Under the pieces are notes generated by a model. That model made no database searches, had not been told where the DNA came from, and saw only the letters and a list, made by a program, of their open reading frames with translations. A DNA stretch of 12,281 bases from Chloroflexota bacterium (GTDB taxonomy: Bacteria > Chloroflexota > Dehalococcoidia > SAR202 > UBA11138), in assembly GCA_022566975.1 (NCBI GenBank), contig JADFHV010000026.1, forward strand, positions 1-12,281, written 5' to 3'. Both the position numbers and the translations under genes were made by a program. The stretch's first letter is position 1, and the number at the start of each line of letters is the position of its first letter. Below are positions 1 through 6,543 of this stretch, piece after piece.

Positions 1-50
1 TTCCTCTCCCTCGACGTGTCGAGGCAGCGGTCGCCCAGCGGCCTTGGGCA
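1..50 (-). ncRNA. rnpB: RNase P RNA, 5' end only (cut by window edge)
   Basis: Catalytic RNA subunit of ribonuclease P, which matures tRNA 5' ends. Only about the first 50 nt are in the window. Read on the minus strand, the segment has a GGGCGACCGCTGCC stretch (resembling the P1/P2 region), then a perfect hairpin at 9-24 (6 bp stem, CACG loop) in the place of P3. It then ends in GGGAGAGGAA exactly at the window edge, matching the start of the universally conserved GAGGAAAGUCC element of bacterial RNase P RNA. A TAGAAT -10 box at 56-61 puts the 5' end near 49-50. The gene for the zinc-ribbon protein found upstream here is, as I recall, next to rnpB in several bacterial groups, which supports the call. 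The body of the RNA is not visible, so this stays a strong inference. Confidence 0.7.
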
Positions 51-55
51 CCCCG

Positions 56-85
56 ATTCTAGCACCAGAAGAGTGCCGCTGCCAG
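56..85 (-). promoter_or_regulatory. Promoter for rnpB
   Basis: On the minus strand, CTGGCA (85-80, 4/6 to TTGACA) and TAGAAT (61-56, 5/6 to TATAAT) are separated by 18 bp. Predicted transcription starts near 49-50, where the RNase P-like sequence begins. It lies between the recombinase stop (132) and the RNA, so rnpB would be transcribed independently of the upstream pair. Confidence 0.5.
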
Positions 86-131
86 GGCTCGCGATGGACG
101 CAGCTCTATGGGATGGGCTGAACGGCCGTAA

Positions 132-1457
132 CTAGACGACCAGTTCCACCGCGTCGTCCCTGACTACGATGCGCGTGACGCAGCCTGCCAGGACCGACTG
201 CCGCGCCGACATGTCCAGCGATTCCCAGTCCGCCAGCGTCTCCGTAGGGCCTGCCAGCCCCGAGGCGTCTGTCGCCCGTCCCCGGGCCGCGTCCAGGCCC
301 TCCACGTATTTGGCCAGCATCTCGACCGTCAGCTCCCCGCGGGCGGCCCTTCTGACGGCCCTGAGGAGGCGCCGCTCCGCGTTTCGGACGTCCGACGCCC
401 TCGAGGACTCGAGCTCTGCGCTGCGGTCGCGGGACGATCGGTCGGAGCGCGTCCTGCCGAGGACGTGTCTTAGCTCCGTCAGGACGACGTCCTCAAGCTG
501 GGAAGCGCGCCACGTGTGATAGTCGCACACGCTCATGTTGTTCTTGGACTGGCACTGATAGTAACGGTAGACGCCTCTGGCGCGTCGTCCGTCCTTCCGC
601 TTCCACGTCTGGCGGCGAGTCACACCCATCATCCTGTTGCCACAGTACACGCAATACACCAGACCGGACAGGAGGAAGGGCTCTCTGATGGCCAGGCGGC
701 TAACGGGCCGGCGCGCTCTTGTCTCGTCCTGGGCCGCTCGAAAGAGCTCTGGAGTGACTATCGCCTCGTGACTCTTCGGGCGCCGCAGGCCGTAGCGGGT
801 GTAGGTCCCCATGTAGACGAGATTCCTCAGAATGTCCCTGATGGCCACCACGCTCCACCTGCCGCCTCTGCGCGTGGGGGTCCCGCCCTCGTTGAGGTGC
901 TGAGCAATTAGGCGCAGCCCGAGGCCGTCATCAGTGTATAGCCGGTAGACCGACCGCACGACCTTCGCCTCTTCTGGAACGACCTTCAGCCCTCCGCCGG
1001 CACTGTTGCGGTAGCCGTACGGCGGCCTCCCTAGTCCCTGTCCCTCGAGCGCGCGGGCCCGCATGGACTCCAGGATGCGCTGGCTTCGCGTCTGTGAGAC
1101 GCCCTTGACTCCGAGGGTCCGGAGCGCCCCTTGCAGGGGGTCGGGGAGGTCGTCGTCGGCACAGGTGACCTTCGCTCCGAGACCTTCGAGCTCGACCAGC
1201 TTTCTCACCACGGACTCCACGTCGCTACCCAGATGCCCGGCGTCGGGCACTACGACGAGAAAGCCGCCGCCGGAATCCCGCATCCGGTCGAGCATGCGCT
1301 GATATTCGGGAAGCGGCCCGCTGTCGTCGGCACCGACATCTCCGAAGGTCGCCACCGGCTGGTGAAGATGGGTGTCGCAGTAGTCGAGGAAGGCCTGCTC
1401 CAGGTCTCGTGAGTGGCTGGGGCCATCTTCCGCGCGAAAGTACCCTAGCGCTCGCAT
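132..1457 (-). CDS. Serine-recombinase family protein with degenerate catalytic domain
   Basis: Has the 441-residue architecture of large serine recombinases: resolvase-like N-terminal domain (~1-130), recombinase DNA-binding domain (~140-250, with GRPPYGYR near 143-150 and the typical LNEGGTPTRRGG segment at 188-199), zinc ribbon (C269, C272, C302, C311), then a basic coiled-coil-like tail. The N-terminus aligns without gaps to gamma-delta resolvase (MRALGYFRAE against MRLFGYARVS). R8 is kept, but the nucleophile Ser10 is Glu10. The R45 position reads LPEY (49-52), and the R68/R71 motif RLGR reads HLGS (75-78). The four key catalytic residues S10, R45, R68 and R71 are therefore missing, so strand cleavage is not expected. 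DNA binding could remain, and a regulatory or structural role is my inference. The ATG lies 7 bp after the zinc-ribbon stop with no clear ribosome binding site, suggesting translational coupling. No flanking att-like repeats or phage genes are visible. Family call is sure; function unknown. Confidence 0.9.
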   Translation of the reverse strand: MRALGYFRAEDGPSHSRDLEQAFLDYCDTHLHQPVATFGDVGADDSGPLPEYQRMLDRMRDSGGGFLVVVPDAGHLGSDVESVVRKLVELEGLGAKVTCADDDLPDPLQGALRTLGVKGVSQTRSQRILESMRARALEGQGLGRPPYGYRNSAGGGLKVVPEEAKVVRSVYRLYTDDGLGLRLIAQHLNEGGTPTRRGGRWSVVAIRDILRNLVYMGTYTRYGLRRPKSHEAIVTPELFRAAQDETRARRPVSRLAIREPFLLSGLVYCVYCGNRMMGVTRRQTWKRKDGRRARGVYRYYQCQSKNNMSVCDYHTWRASQLEDVVLTELRHVLGRTRSDRSSRDRSAELESSRASDVRNAERRLLRAVRRAARGELTVEMLAKYVEGLDAARGRATDASGLAGPTETLADWESLDMSARQSVLAGCVTRIVVRDDAVELVV

Positions 1458-1464
1458 CGGGCCG

Positions 1465-2166
1465 TCACGCCACGAAGAGTATGCGCTGGCAGCTGCTGCA
1501 CTGGATCAGCTCCCGTGAGTTTCTGACCCGCTGTAGCTCCGCCGAGGGGAGTGTGATGCGGCAGCCCTGGCACATGCCGCGCGCGACCCTTGCTACGGCA
1601 TACCCGTTGCGCTCCTGTCGAAGCCGCTCGTAGAGGGTCAGGGCGTGGGCCGAAAACTGCGGGACCGCTTCGTCTCGCTCGTGACGAAGCTTCTCTAGCT
1701 TGGCGACCAGGCGGGACTCCTCGGTCTCTAGCCCGGGGCGCTCGGCCTCCATCGCGCCCTCTGCGCGGACGAGCTCTTCCGTCGTCGCGTCTAGGGTCGA
1801 CTGGGTCTCATCGATCTCCACCATTAGCTCCAGCAGCTTGTCTTCCTCATCAGTGTGCTGGGTCTGTAGGAAGCTCCTCTCATCCTCAGCCGCGGCAAGC
1901 TCTCGGGGGTTGGTGATGACGCCGCCATACAGGCGACTCTCCAGGGCCTTGAGACGCTCCTGCACCTGCTCGATGGACCGCTCCCATTGCCGTCTCCTGG
2001 GTTCTAGCTCTGTCAGTCCCTCTTCCAGGTCCACGATGCGGCCCCGGGCCGTGGTGAGCGCCGAGTCGTCGGCCAGGCGGGCGCGCACGTCGGTGAGCGA
2101 CTGTTCGGTGGAGGCCACCTCGAGGTCCAACTGCTGCAGGTCGTAAAGCTGTTTGATGGCAACCAC
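1465..2166 (-). CDS. Coiled-coil C4 zinc-ribbon protein (DUF164 / CT398-like family)
   Basis: A 233-residue protein, normal for the family. Residues ~5-175 are almost continuous heptad-like helix rich in Glu, Leu and Arg, forming the long coiled-coil hairpin. The conserved turn segment YGGVITNPRELAAAEDE marks the hairpin region. The C-terminus is a C4 zinc ribbon: C199-x2-C202 and C223-x2-C226, with the family signature GMCQGCRITLP. The biochemical role is not settled; a nucleic-acid or ribosome-related function is often suggested because the gene commonly sits with nif3-like, RNase H or rnpB genes. The start is GTG at 2166; it gives the usual VxIxQLYDLQQLD N-terminus, but no good Shine-Dalgarno sequence precedes it. 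First gene of a minus-strand pair with the recombinase-like gene, divergent from pyk. Confidence 0.88.
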   Translation of the reverse strand: MVAIKQLYDLQQLDLEVASTEQSLTDVRARLADDSALTTARGRIVDLEEGLTELEPRRRQWERSIEQVQERLKALESRLYGGVITNPRELAAAEDERSFLQTQHTDEEDKLLELMVEIDETQSTLDATTEELVRAEGAMEAERPGLETEESRLVAKLEKLRHERDEAVPQFSAHALTLYERLRQERNGYAVARVARGMCQGCRITLPSAELQRVRNSRELIQCSSCQRILFVA

Positions 2167-2448
2167 AGGGGTAGGATCGAGACCGTGGAGCGACGCCGAC
2201 GTGCTCGGACTGCGGTCTTGTCGGGCATTGTAAACGAAAGGATGCGGCGCGTACAGGAGACCGGAGGCCTCCTTAGTAACGCTATTAACGCTTGCCTCTC
2301 CCTCGACGAGATTCGACCTGGGAAAGCGGCAGAGTGCGCTGTTCCCCTCAGGGAAGCCGGCAATCTGGTGGCAGTCGAGTTATATCGTGTAAGATGACTC
2401 TGTTCGGTGAGTCCATCCGCGCATCTCCACGCGCAGGAAACCAACCCC
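2167..2448. promoter_or_regulatory. Divergent intergenic region between zinc-ribbon gene and pyk
   Basis: This stretch must carry promoters for both directions. For pyk, TAAGAT at 2390-2395 (4/6) is a possible -10 box without a convincing -35 box. For the minus strand, TACAAT at 2232-2227 (5/6) is a possible -10 box, about 55 nt before the GTG, again with a weak -35 box (TGTACG, 2255-2250). An AGGAAA ribosome binding site for pyk is at 2435-2440, 8 nt before the ATG. No tRNA, strong hairpin or convincing gene is seen here. Confidence 0.35.
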
Positions 2449-3924
2449 ATGAATGCTGCCCCACAGCAGGAGAGACGTCCCAAGACAAAGATAGTCTGCA
2501 CTCTGGGGCCCTCTACCGAGACTCCCGACACCATTCAGCGGCTGATTGCGACCGGGATGAGCGTCGCTCGCCTCAACCTCTCCCACGGGACGCTGGAAAG
2601 CCACGAGACGGCTATCGAACGTGTCCGGGAGGCGTCCAAAGAGCTAGGCATTCCCGTAGGGATCATGGTAGACGTACCGGGCTCCAAATACCGCGTCGGG
2701 CCGCTGGCCCCCGGAGTGGTGGAGCTCCGGCCGGGCGATAGCCTCATACTCACCAGCGAGGACGTAGTCGGCAACCCGCAGCGGATATCGGTCTCTCCAC
2801 CGGGGATTCACCGCGATGCCACCGTTGGACACCAGATCCTCCTGGACGACGGGCTTATGGAGCTCCTGGCCACGGGAATCAGCGGGAACGAGGTCCGATG
2901 TGACGTAGTGGTCGGTGGGAGGCTGACCGAGCGGCGTGGTGTGACCACGCCCGGCAAGGCGCCCTCCCAGCCTTTCCCCGATGAGCGCTCGGTGGAGGGT
3001 CTGAGGTTTGCGGCCCAACAGGGCGCGGACTTTGTCGCCCTATCGACGGTGACCGGGGACGACGATGTCCACAAGGCGAGAGAGGTCCTGCAAGAGGTCG
3101 GCTTTGATGGCCAGATCATATCCAAGATCGAGCGCGCAGAAGCCCTGGAGAACTTCGACGACATACTTGACGCCAGCGACGGCATAATGGTGGCGCGCGG
3201 TGACATGGGGGTCGACGTCCCGCTGGCCCGGGTGCCTGTGATACAGAAGGACCTGATCTCCAGGTGCAACGCGCTGGGCAAGCCGGTGATTACCGCGACC
3301 CAGATGCTCGAGTCGATGGTACACTCCCAAGTTCCCACTCGCGCCGAGGTGACCGATGTTGCCAACGCCATCTTCGACGGCACCGATGCGATAATGCTGT
3401 CCGGCGAGACTTCAGTAGGGGAGTATCCTGTGCAGGCCGTTAACATGATGGCGCAGGTGGCCGTCGTGGCCGAGGAGGCACTGCCCTACGAGGCGATCAT
3501 CCGTGAGAAGGCCCGTCAGCTCCAGGAGCAGACCGACGACGCCATAAGCTACGATGCCTGCCGAACGGCGTTTCAGCTCAACGCCAGCCTCATTGTCGCC
3601 TTCACCGAGTCGGGCTCCACCGCGGACAGAGTCTCCAAGTACCGCCCGCGGACGCCGATACTGGCGCTCACGCAGGACGATCGGGTGCAGCGTCGCCTGA
3701 CCCTCAGGTGGGGCGTAACCCCGGTGATCGTCCGGGGACTCACCGACGTGGAGGACTTCTTTACTCTCGGGGAAGAGCAGGCGCTGGAAGTGCCGGGCGT
3801 GGAGCCGGGAAGTCGCGTCGTCCTCGTGGCGGGAGTGCCGATCGGGGTGCCCGGGGGCACCAATCTGCTCAGGGTAATGACTGTTCAGGACGGGCCCTCA
3901 CATACCCCACGAGGCGCTAGTTAG
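2449..3924 (+). CDS. pyk: Pyruvate kinase
   Basis: Catalyses phosphoenolpyruvate + ADP to pyruvate + ATP, the last step of glycolysis, in the cytosol. The 491 residues carry the full set of motifs: KTKIVCTLGPST near the N-terminus, ARLNLSHG, ILLDDGLM, the active-site Lys in SKIERAEAL, the metal-binding ARGDMGVD, TATQMLESM and NAIFDGTDAIMLSGETSVG, followed by the C-terminal domain with TESGSTADRVSKYRP. The ATG at 2449 is preferred over an in-frame GTG at 2407 because AGGAAA lies 8 nt upstream and KTKIVCTLGP then sits close to the N-terminus. The segment matching GPEIRTG of the rabbit enzyme reads GSKYRVG, so the Glu117 position is Lys and the 120 position is Val. That pairing is the hallmark of potassium-independent pyruvate kinases. 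The neighbouring Thr113/Lys114 positions are Val and Pro, which is unusual. The stop codon overlaps the predicted cysS promoter. Confidence 0.96.
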   Translation: MNAAPQQERRPKTKIVCTLGPSTETPDTIQRLIATGMSVARLNLSHGTLESHETAIERVREASKELGIPVGIMVDVPGSKYRVGPLAPGVVELRPGDSLILTSEDVVGNPQRISVSPPGIHRDATVGHQILLDDGLMELLATGISGNEVRCDVVVGGRLTERRGVTTPGKAPSQPFPDERSVEGLRFAAQQGADFVALSTVTGDDDVHKAREVLQEVGFDGQIISKIERAEALENFDDILDASDGIMVARGDMGVDVPLARVPVIQKDLISRCNALGKPVITATQMLESMVHSQVPTRAEVTDVANAIFDGTDAIMLSGETSVGEYPVQAVNMMAQVAVVAEEALPYEAIIREKARQLQEQTDDAISYDACRTAFQLNASLIVAFTESGSTADRVSKYRPRTPILALTQDDRVQRRLTLRWGVTPVIVRGLTDVEDFFTLGEEQALEVPGVEPGSRVVLVAGVPIGVPGGTNLLRVMTVQDGPSHTPRGAS

Positions 3925-3950
3925 ACATCACCAGGCCCTGGGCGTAGAAT
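3922..3950 (+). promoter_or_regulatory. Promoter for cysS
   Basis: TAGACA (3922-3927, 5/6 to TTGACA) and TAGAAT (3945-3950, 5/6 to TATAAT) are spaced by exactly 17 bp, the best sigma-70-like promoter in the window. The -35 box begins on the pyk stop codon. Transcription would start around 3957-3958, on or next to an ATG, implying a leaderless short reading frame before cysS. Confidence 0.55.
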
Positions 3951-3957
3951 TGGCTCC

Positions 3958-3993
3958 ATGAGCGGCAGAGCGAGGCGGAGGCACAGGTGTTAA
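3958..3993 (+). CDS. Possible leaderless 11-codon leader peptide ending in Cys, overlapping cysS start
   Basis: ATG at 3958 lies 7 nt after the TAGAAT -10 box, the spacing of leaderless transcripts. It opens a frame reading MSGRARRRHRC and stopping with TAA at 3991-3993. Its last codon is Cys (TGT, 3988-3990), and that codon and the stop overlap the cysS GTG start (3987-3989) in another frame. The cysS Shine-Dalgarno sequence lies inside this frame. If translated, ribosomes passing or pausing at the Cys codon would cover the cysS start, which could couple cysS expression to Cys-tRNA supply. This is inferred from position only; one Cys codon is weak evidence and the frame may be chance. Confidence 0.25.
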   Translation: MSGRARRRHRC

Positions 3994-6173
3994 GGCTCTA
4001 CAACACCTCTACCAGGCGCGTAGAGGAGGTCCGGCCGATAGAGCCCGGTACGGTGAAGATGTACACCTGCGGGCCGACGGTCTACCGCGATGCCCATATC
4101 GGCAACCTCAGATCGTATCTGATGGCCGACTGGATCCGTCGTGCCCTCGAGGTCCAGGGGCTCCGCGTCAACCACGTTAAGAACATCACCGACGTCGGCC
4201 ATATGCGGCAGGAGGTCCTGGAAAGGGGAGAGGACAAGGTCATTGCGGCCGCCATCGCCGAGGGCAAGACCCCGGCGGATATCGCCGACTTCTATTCGGA
4301 GCGTTTCTTCAGGGACGAGGACAAGCTCAATATCCTTCCCGCGTCCCGGTTTCCCAAGGCCACAGATCACATCGATGAGATGCTGGAGATCGTCGAGCGC
4401 CTCGTAGAGACCGGCCACGCGTACGAAGTCGAGGGCAATGTCTACTTCTCCGTCTCCAACTTCGCCGGTTACGGCAGGCTCTCGGGCAACGTCCATGAGG
4501 CCGAGCTTTTGGAGGCGGTCAGAGTGGAGGCCGACCCTCTGAAGCGCGACCCGCGCGACTTCACTCTATGGAAGGCGGCCGAGCCTGGGAGGGAGTTGAG
4601 GTGGCCCAGCCCATGGGGCGACGGCTTCCCCGGCTGGCATATCGAGTGCTCCGCCATGTCCATCAAGTACCTCGGTCGGAAGTTCGACATACACACAGGA
4701 GGGGTCGACAACGTCTTCCCTCACCACGAGGGGGAGATTGCGCAGAGCGAGGGGTTCACCGGCGAACGTGTGGTAAACCACTGGGTGCACGGCCAGCACC
4801 TGCTCGCGGACGGAGTGAAGATGGCCAAGTCGGCGGGCAACTCCTTCCTCCTCTCCAATATCGAGGGCCAGGCCATCGATCCGCTGGCATTCAGGTACCT
4901 ATGTATGACGGCCAGGTACCGCAGCAGGGTCAACTTTACCTTCACCGCACTCAAAGCGGCACAGCGCGCGTTGTTGCGGCTGTACAACCTGGTGTGGATG
5001 TGGAGTTCGGTCCCGGCACCGGCCCCGGTGGACGGCAGCGTCGTCGAGGAGTGGAGTGGGAGGTTCCTGGACCGGATCAACGACAATCTGGACCTACCGC
5101 GGGCGCTGGCGCTTACATGGCAGCTCGTCCGCTCGGACCTGCCGGTCAACCTGAAGCTGAAGGTCCTGCTCCAGTACGACAAGGTCCTGGGTCTCGGGCT
5201 CGATACTGTGCCCGAGAGGTTCAGTGTCCCAGCCGAAGTCGCCCACTTGAGCGAAAAGCGGTCGCGGCTCCGGCAGGAGGCTCGATACCAGGAGGCCGAC
5301 GCCCTCCGGGCCAGGCTGGACAACGAGGGATACGTGGTGGCGGATACGCCATCGGGCACACTTGTACGTCCCAAGACGAAGTGGGAGAGGCGCCAGGAGC
5401 AATGGAGCTCCATATCGTCCTCTTCCGAGGTGTCTTCTCTGGTGGACGAGACCGACACCGCCGACTTCACCGTCGGGATTGTCGCGTGCAACTACCTCGA
5501 GGACGTCCGGCGGTGCGTCGGCAGCGCCCTCCGGTGGCTCGAGGGGCGACAGGCGGAGGTCCTGGTGGTGGACAACGGCTCCGCCGACGGCACGTCTGAG
5601 TGGCTGGAAGAGACGGCGGGCACTGATTCCAGAGTCCGCGTCATACACACCGACCACGTGCTGGGCGAGGGTGCGGCCAAGACGGTGGTCCTCAGGCAAA
5701 GCCGTGGGAAGATCGTCGTCCTGCTGGACACCAGCGTCGAGGTGAGCGGAGACATATTCGGGCCGATTCAGAGTCTTCTCGCCGATGAGACGATCGGGGT
5801 GGCTGGACCCTTCGGCCTGCGCACGCCCGACCTCCATCATTTCCACGACGGCGAGGGCGAGGCCGGCGACATGGACGCCATGCAGGCCTACTGCTTTGCC
5901 TTCAAGAGGCGGCTTCTGAAGGACGTGGGGTTTATGCGCGAGAGCTTCCGCTTCTACAGGAATCTGGACCTCGACTACAGCTTCCACTTCAAGGATCGGG
6001 GCTACAGAGTCGTGGCCGATCCCACCCTGCCCGTCCGGCTGCACGAGCACCGGGTCTGGACGGCGCTGGCCGAGGGCGAGCGCGACGAGCTTAGCCGGAA
6101 GAACTACGGGCGATTCCTGGACAAGTGGGGCGACCGAGCCGACCTTCTGGTGATCAATCAGCCCAGCCGATAA
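3987..6173 (+). CDS. cysS: Cysteinyl-tRNA synthetase fused to a GT2-type glycosyltransferase domain
   Basis: Residues 1-~465 are a complete cytosolic class I CysRS, which charges tRNA-Cys. Visible are YTCGPTVY (C28), HIGN at 37-40 (HIGH motif), the zinc ligands C221 (WHIECSAM), H246/H247 and E250 (HHEGEIAQSE), and KMAKS at 278-282 (KMSKS loop). The C-terminal helical domain ends in EADALRARL and DTPSGTLVRP. CysRS normally stops here at about 460-490 residues. Instead the frame continues through a Ser/Glu-rich linker (~466-492) into a GT-A fold domain of the GT2 family (~493-728): FTVGIVACNYLEDV, VVDNGSADGTSEWL (D529), LLDTSVEV (D581), AYCFAFKRRLLKDVGFM and RNLDLDYSFHFKDRGYRV. The second Asp of the usual DxD is Ser583. 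No stop, internal start or frame disturbance is seen at the junction. GTG start with GGAGG (3977-3981) 5 nt upstream. Sugar donor and acceptor are unknown. Confidence 0.94.
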   Translation: MLRLYNTSTRRVEEVRPIEPGTVKMYTCGPTVYRDAHIGNLRSYLMADWIRRALEVQGLRVNHVKNITDVGHMRQEVLERGEDKVIAAAIAEGKTPADIADFYSERFFRDEDKLNILPASRFPKATDHIDEMLEIVERLVETGHAYEVEGNVYFSVSNFAGYGRLSGNVHEAELLEAVRVEADPLKRDPRDFTLWKAAEPGRELRWPSPWGDGFPGWHIECSAMSIKYLGRKFDIHTGGVDNVFPHHEGEIAQSEGFTGERVVNHWVHGQHLLADGVKMAKSAGNSFLLSNIEGQAIDPLAFRYLCMTARYRSRVNFTFTALKAAQRALLRLYNLVWMWSSVPAPAPVDGSVVEEWSGRFLDRINDNLDLPRALALTWQLVRSDLPVNLKLKVLLQYDKVLGLGLDTVPERFSVPAEVAHLSEKRSRLRQEARYQEADALRARLDNEGYVVADTPSGTLVRPKTKWERRQEQWSSISSSSEVSSLVDETDTADFTVGIVACNYLEDVRRCVGSALRWLEGRQAEVLVVDNGSADGTSEWLEETAGTDSRVRVIHTDHVLGEGAAKTVVLRQSRGKIVVLLDTSVEVSGDIFGPIQSLLADETIGVAGPFGLRTPDLHHFHDGEGEAGDMDAMQAYCFAFKRRLLKDVGFMRESFRFYRNLDLDYSFHFKDRGYRVVADPTLPVRLHEHRVWTALAEGERDELSRKNYGRFLDKWGDRADLLVINQPSR

Positions 6174-6204
6174 GAAAAGCGATCGGGCCCGACGGGACCG
6201 CAAT

Positions 6205-6229
6205 GCCCAGGTTGCGCCTGGGCCTTTTT
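6205..6229 (+). terminator. Intrinsic terminator after cysS-GT
   Basis: A perfect 7 bp stem, GCCCAGG (6205-6211) with CCTGGGC (6217-6223), has a 5 nt loop TTGCG and is followed directly by CTTTTT (6224-6229). It lies 32 bp after the cysS stop, so the permease downstream is a separate transcription unit. Confidence 0.88.
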
Positions 6230-6329
6230 CATGACGTTGGTGCCTCCCCGGCAGGGGTTACAAGGGCCCAACGACCCGGTTGGCTTCGCTCTGGCGCACA
6301 AATCATGCTAAACGGGGCTCAGTCTCCTC

Positions 6330-6359
6330 TTGTCGCTATGCGTCGACACCGTAGATAAT
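6330..6359 (+). promoter_or_regulatory. Candidate promoter for the ArsB/NhaD-like permease
   Basis: TTGTCG (6330-6335, 4/6) and GATAAT (6354-6359, 5/6) are spaced by 18 bp. Predicted transcription starts near 6366, giving a leader of about 178 nt before the ATG at 6544. It is the only good promoter match I see in the gap 6174-6543. Confidence 0.4.
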
Positions 6360-6365
6360 AGCTCC

Positions 6366-6543
6366 CGGCGCCTCCACCGGTGACCGTGTCGAGAATCACC
6401 CCCACCTCTCCGAGGGAGTCCGGAGTCCGTTCGGACAGTATTCTCAGGTCAGGAAGAGAGGTGACTATCTTTCCCTCCCAGACGCCGGGCGATAGGGGCC
6501 TGCGAGCGAGAGGGGACTTGCGACCCAATAGTCGGTTCGGGAA
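6366..6543 (+). promoter_or_regulatory. Structured 5' leader of the permease gene
   Basis: The second half of the 370 bp gene-free gap. It holds several complementary segments: GGTGA (6379-6383) with TCACC (6396-6400); an 8 bp perfect pairing, CACCTCTC (6403-6410) with GAGAGGTG (6456-6463); and inside the latter a GTCCG/CGGAC inverted repeat (6425-6436). The GGTGA segment could also pair with CACC at 6403-6406, so alternative folds are possible. I do not recognise a known riboswitch class. The rest (6464-6543) is purine-rich with no strong Shine-Dalgarno sequence. Confidence 0.3.

Noticed and set aside
23..83. Perfect 8 bp inverted repeat GGCAGCGG (23-30) / CCGCTGCC (76-83) near the recombinase
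   Set aside because: Considered as a recombination site or terminator. One arm lies in the RNase P-like sequence and the other overlaps the -35 region; there is no T-tract and no core dinucleotide logic, so coincidence is more likely.
2185..2397. 70-codon open frame on the plus strand in the divergent region
   Set aside because: Arg-rich beginning, no recognisable family, no ribosome binding site, and it fills the space where both promoters must lie. I see it as chance in GC-rich sequence.
2407..2448. In-frame upstream GTG as pyk start
   Set aside because: The extra 14 residues are not typical of pyruvate kinase, and the ATG at 2449 has AGGAAA at good spacing.
5340..5470. Frameshift or missed stop creating the CysS-GT fusion
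   Set aside because: The reading frame crosses the junction cleanly, both domains are in the same frame, and no start with a ribosome binding site for a separate GT gene is visible. Reads could still be checked.
5094..6203. Long minus-strand open frame opposite the cysS-GT fusion
   Set aside because: It is antisense to strong family motifs and has no recognisable domain, so it is a codon-bias shadow.
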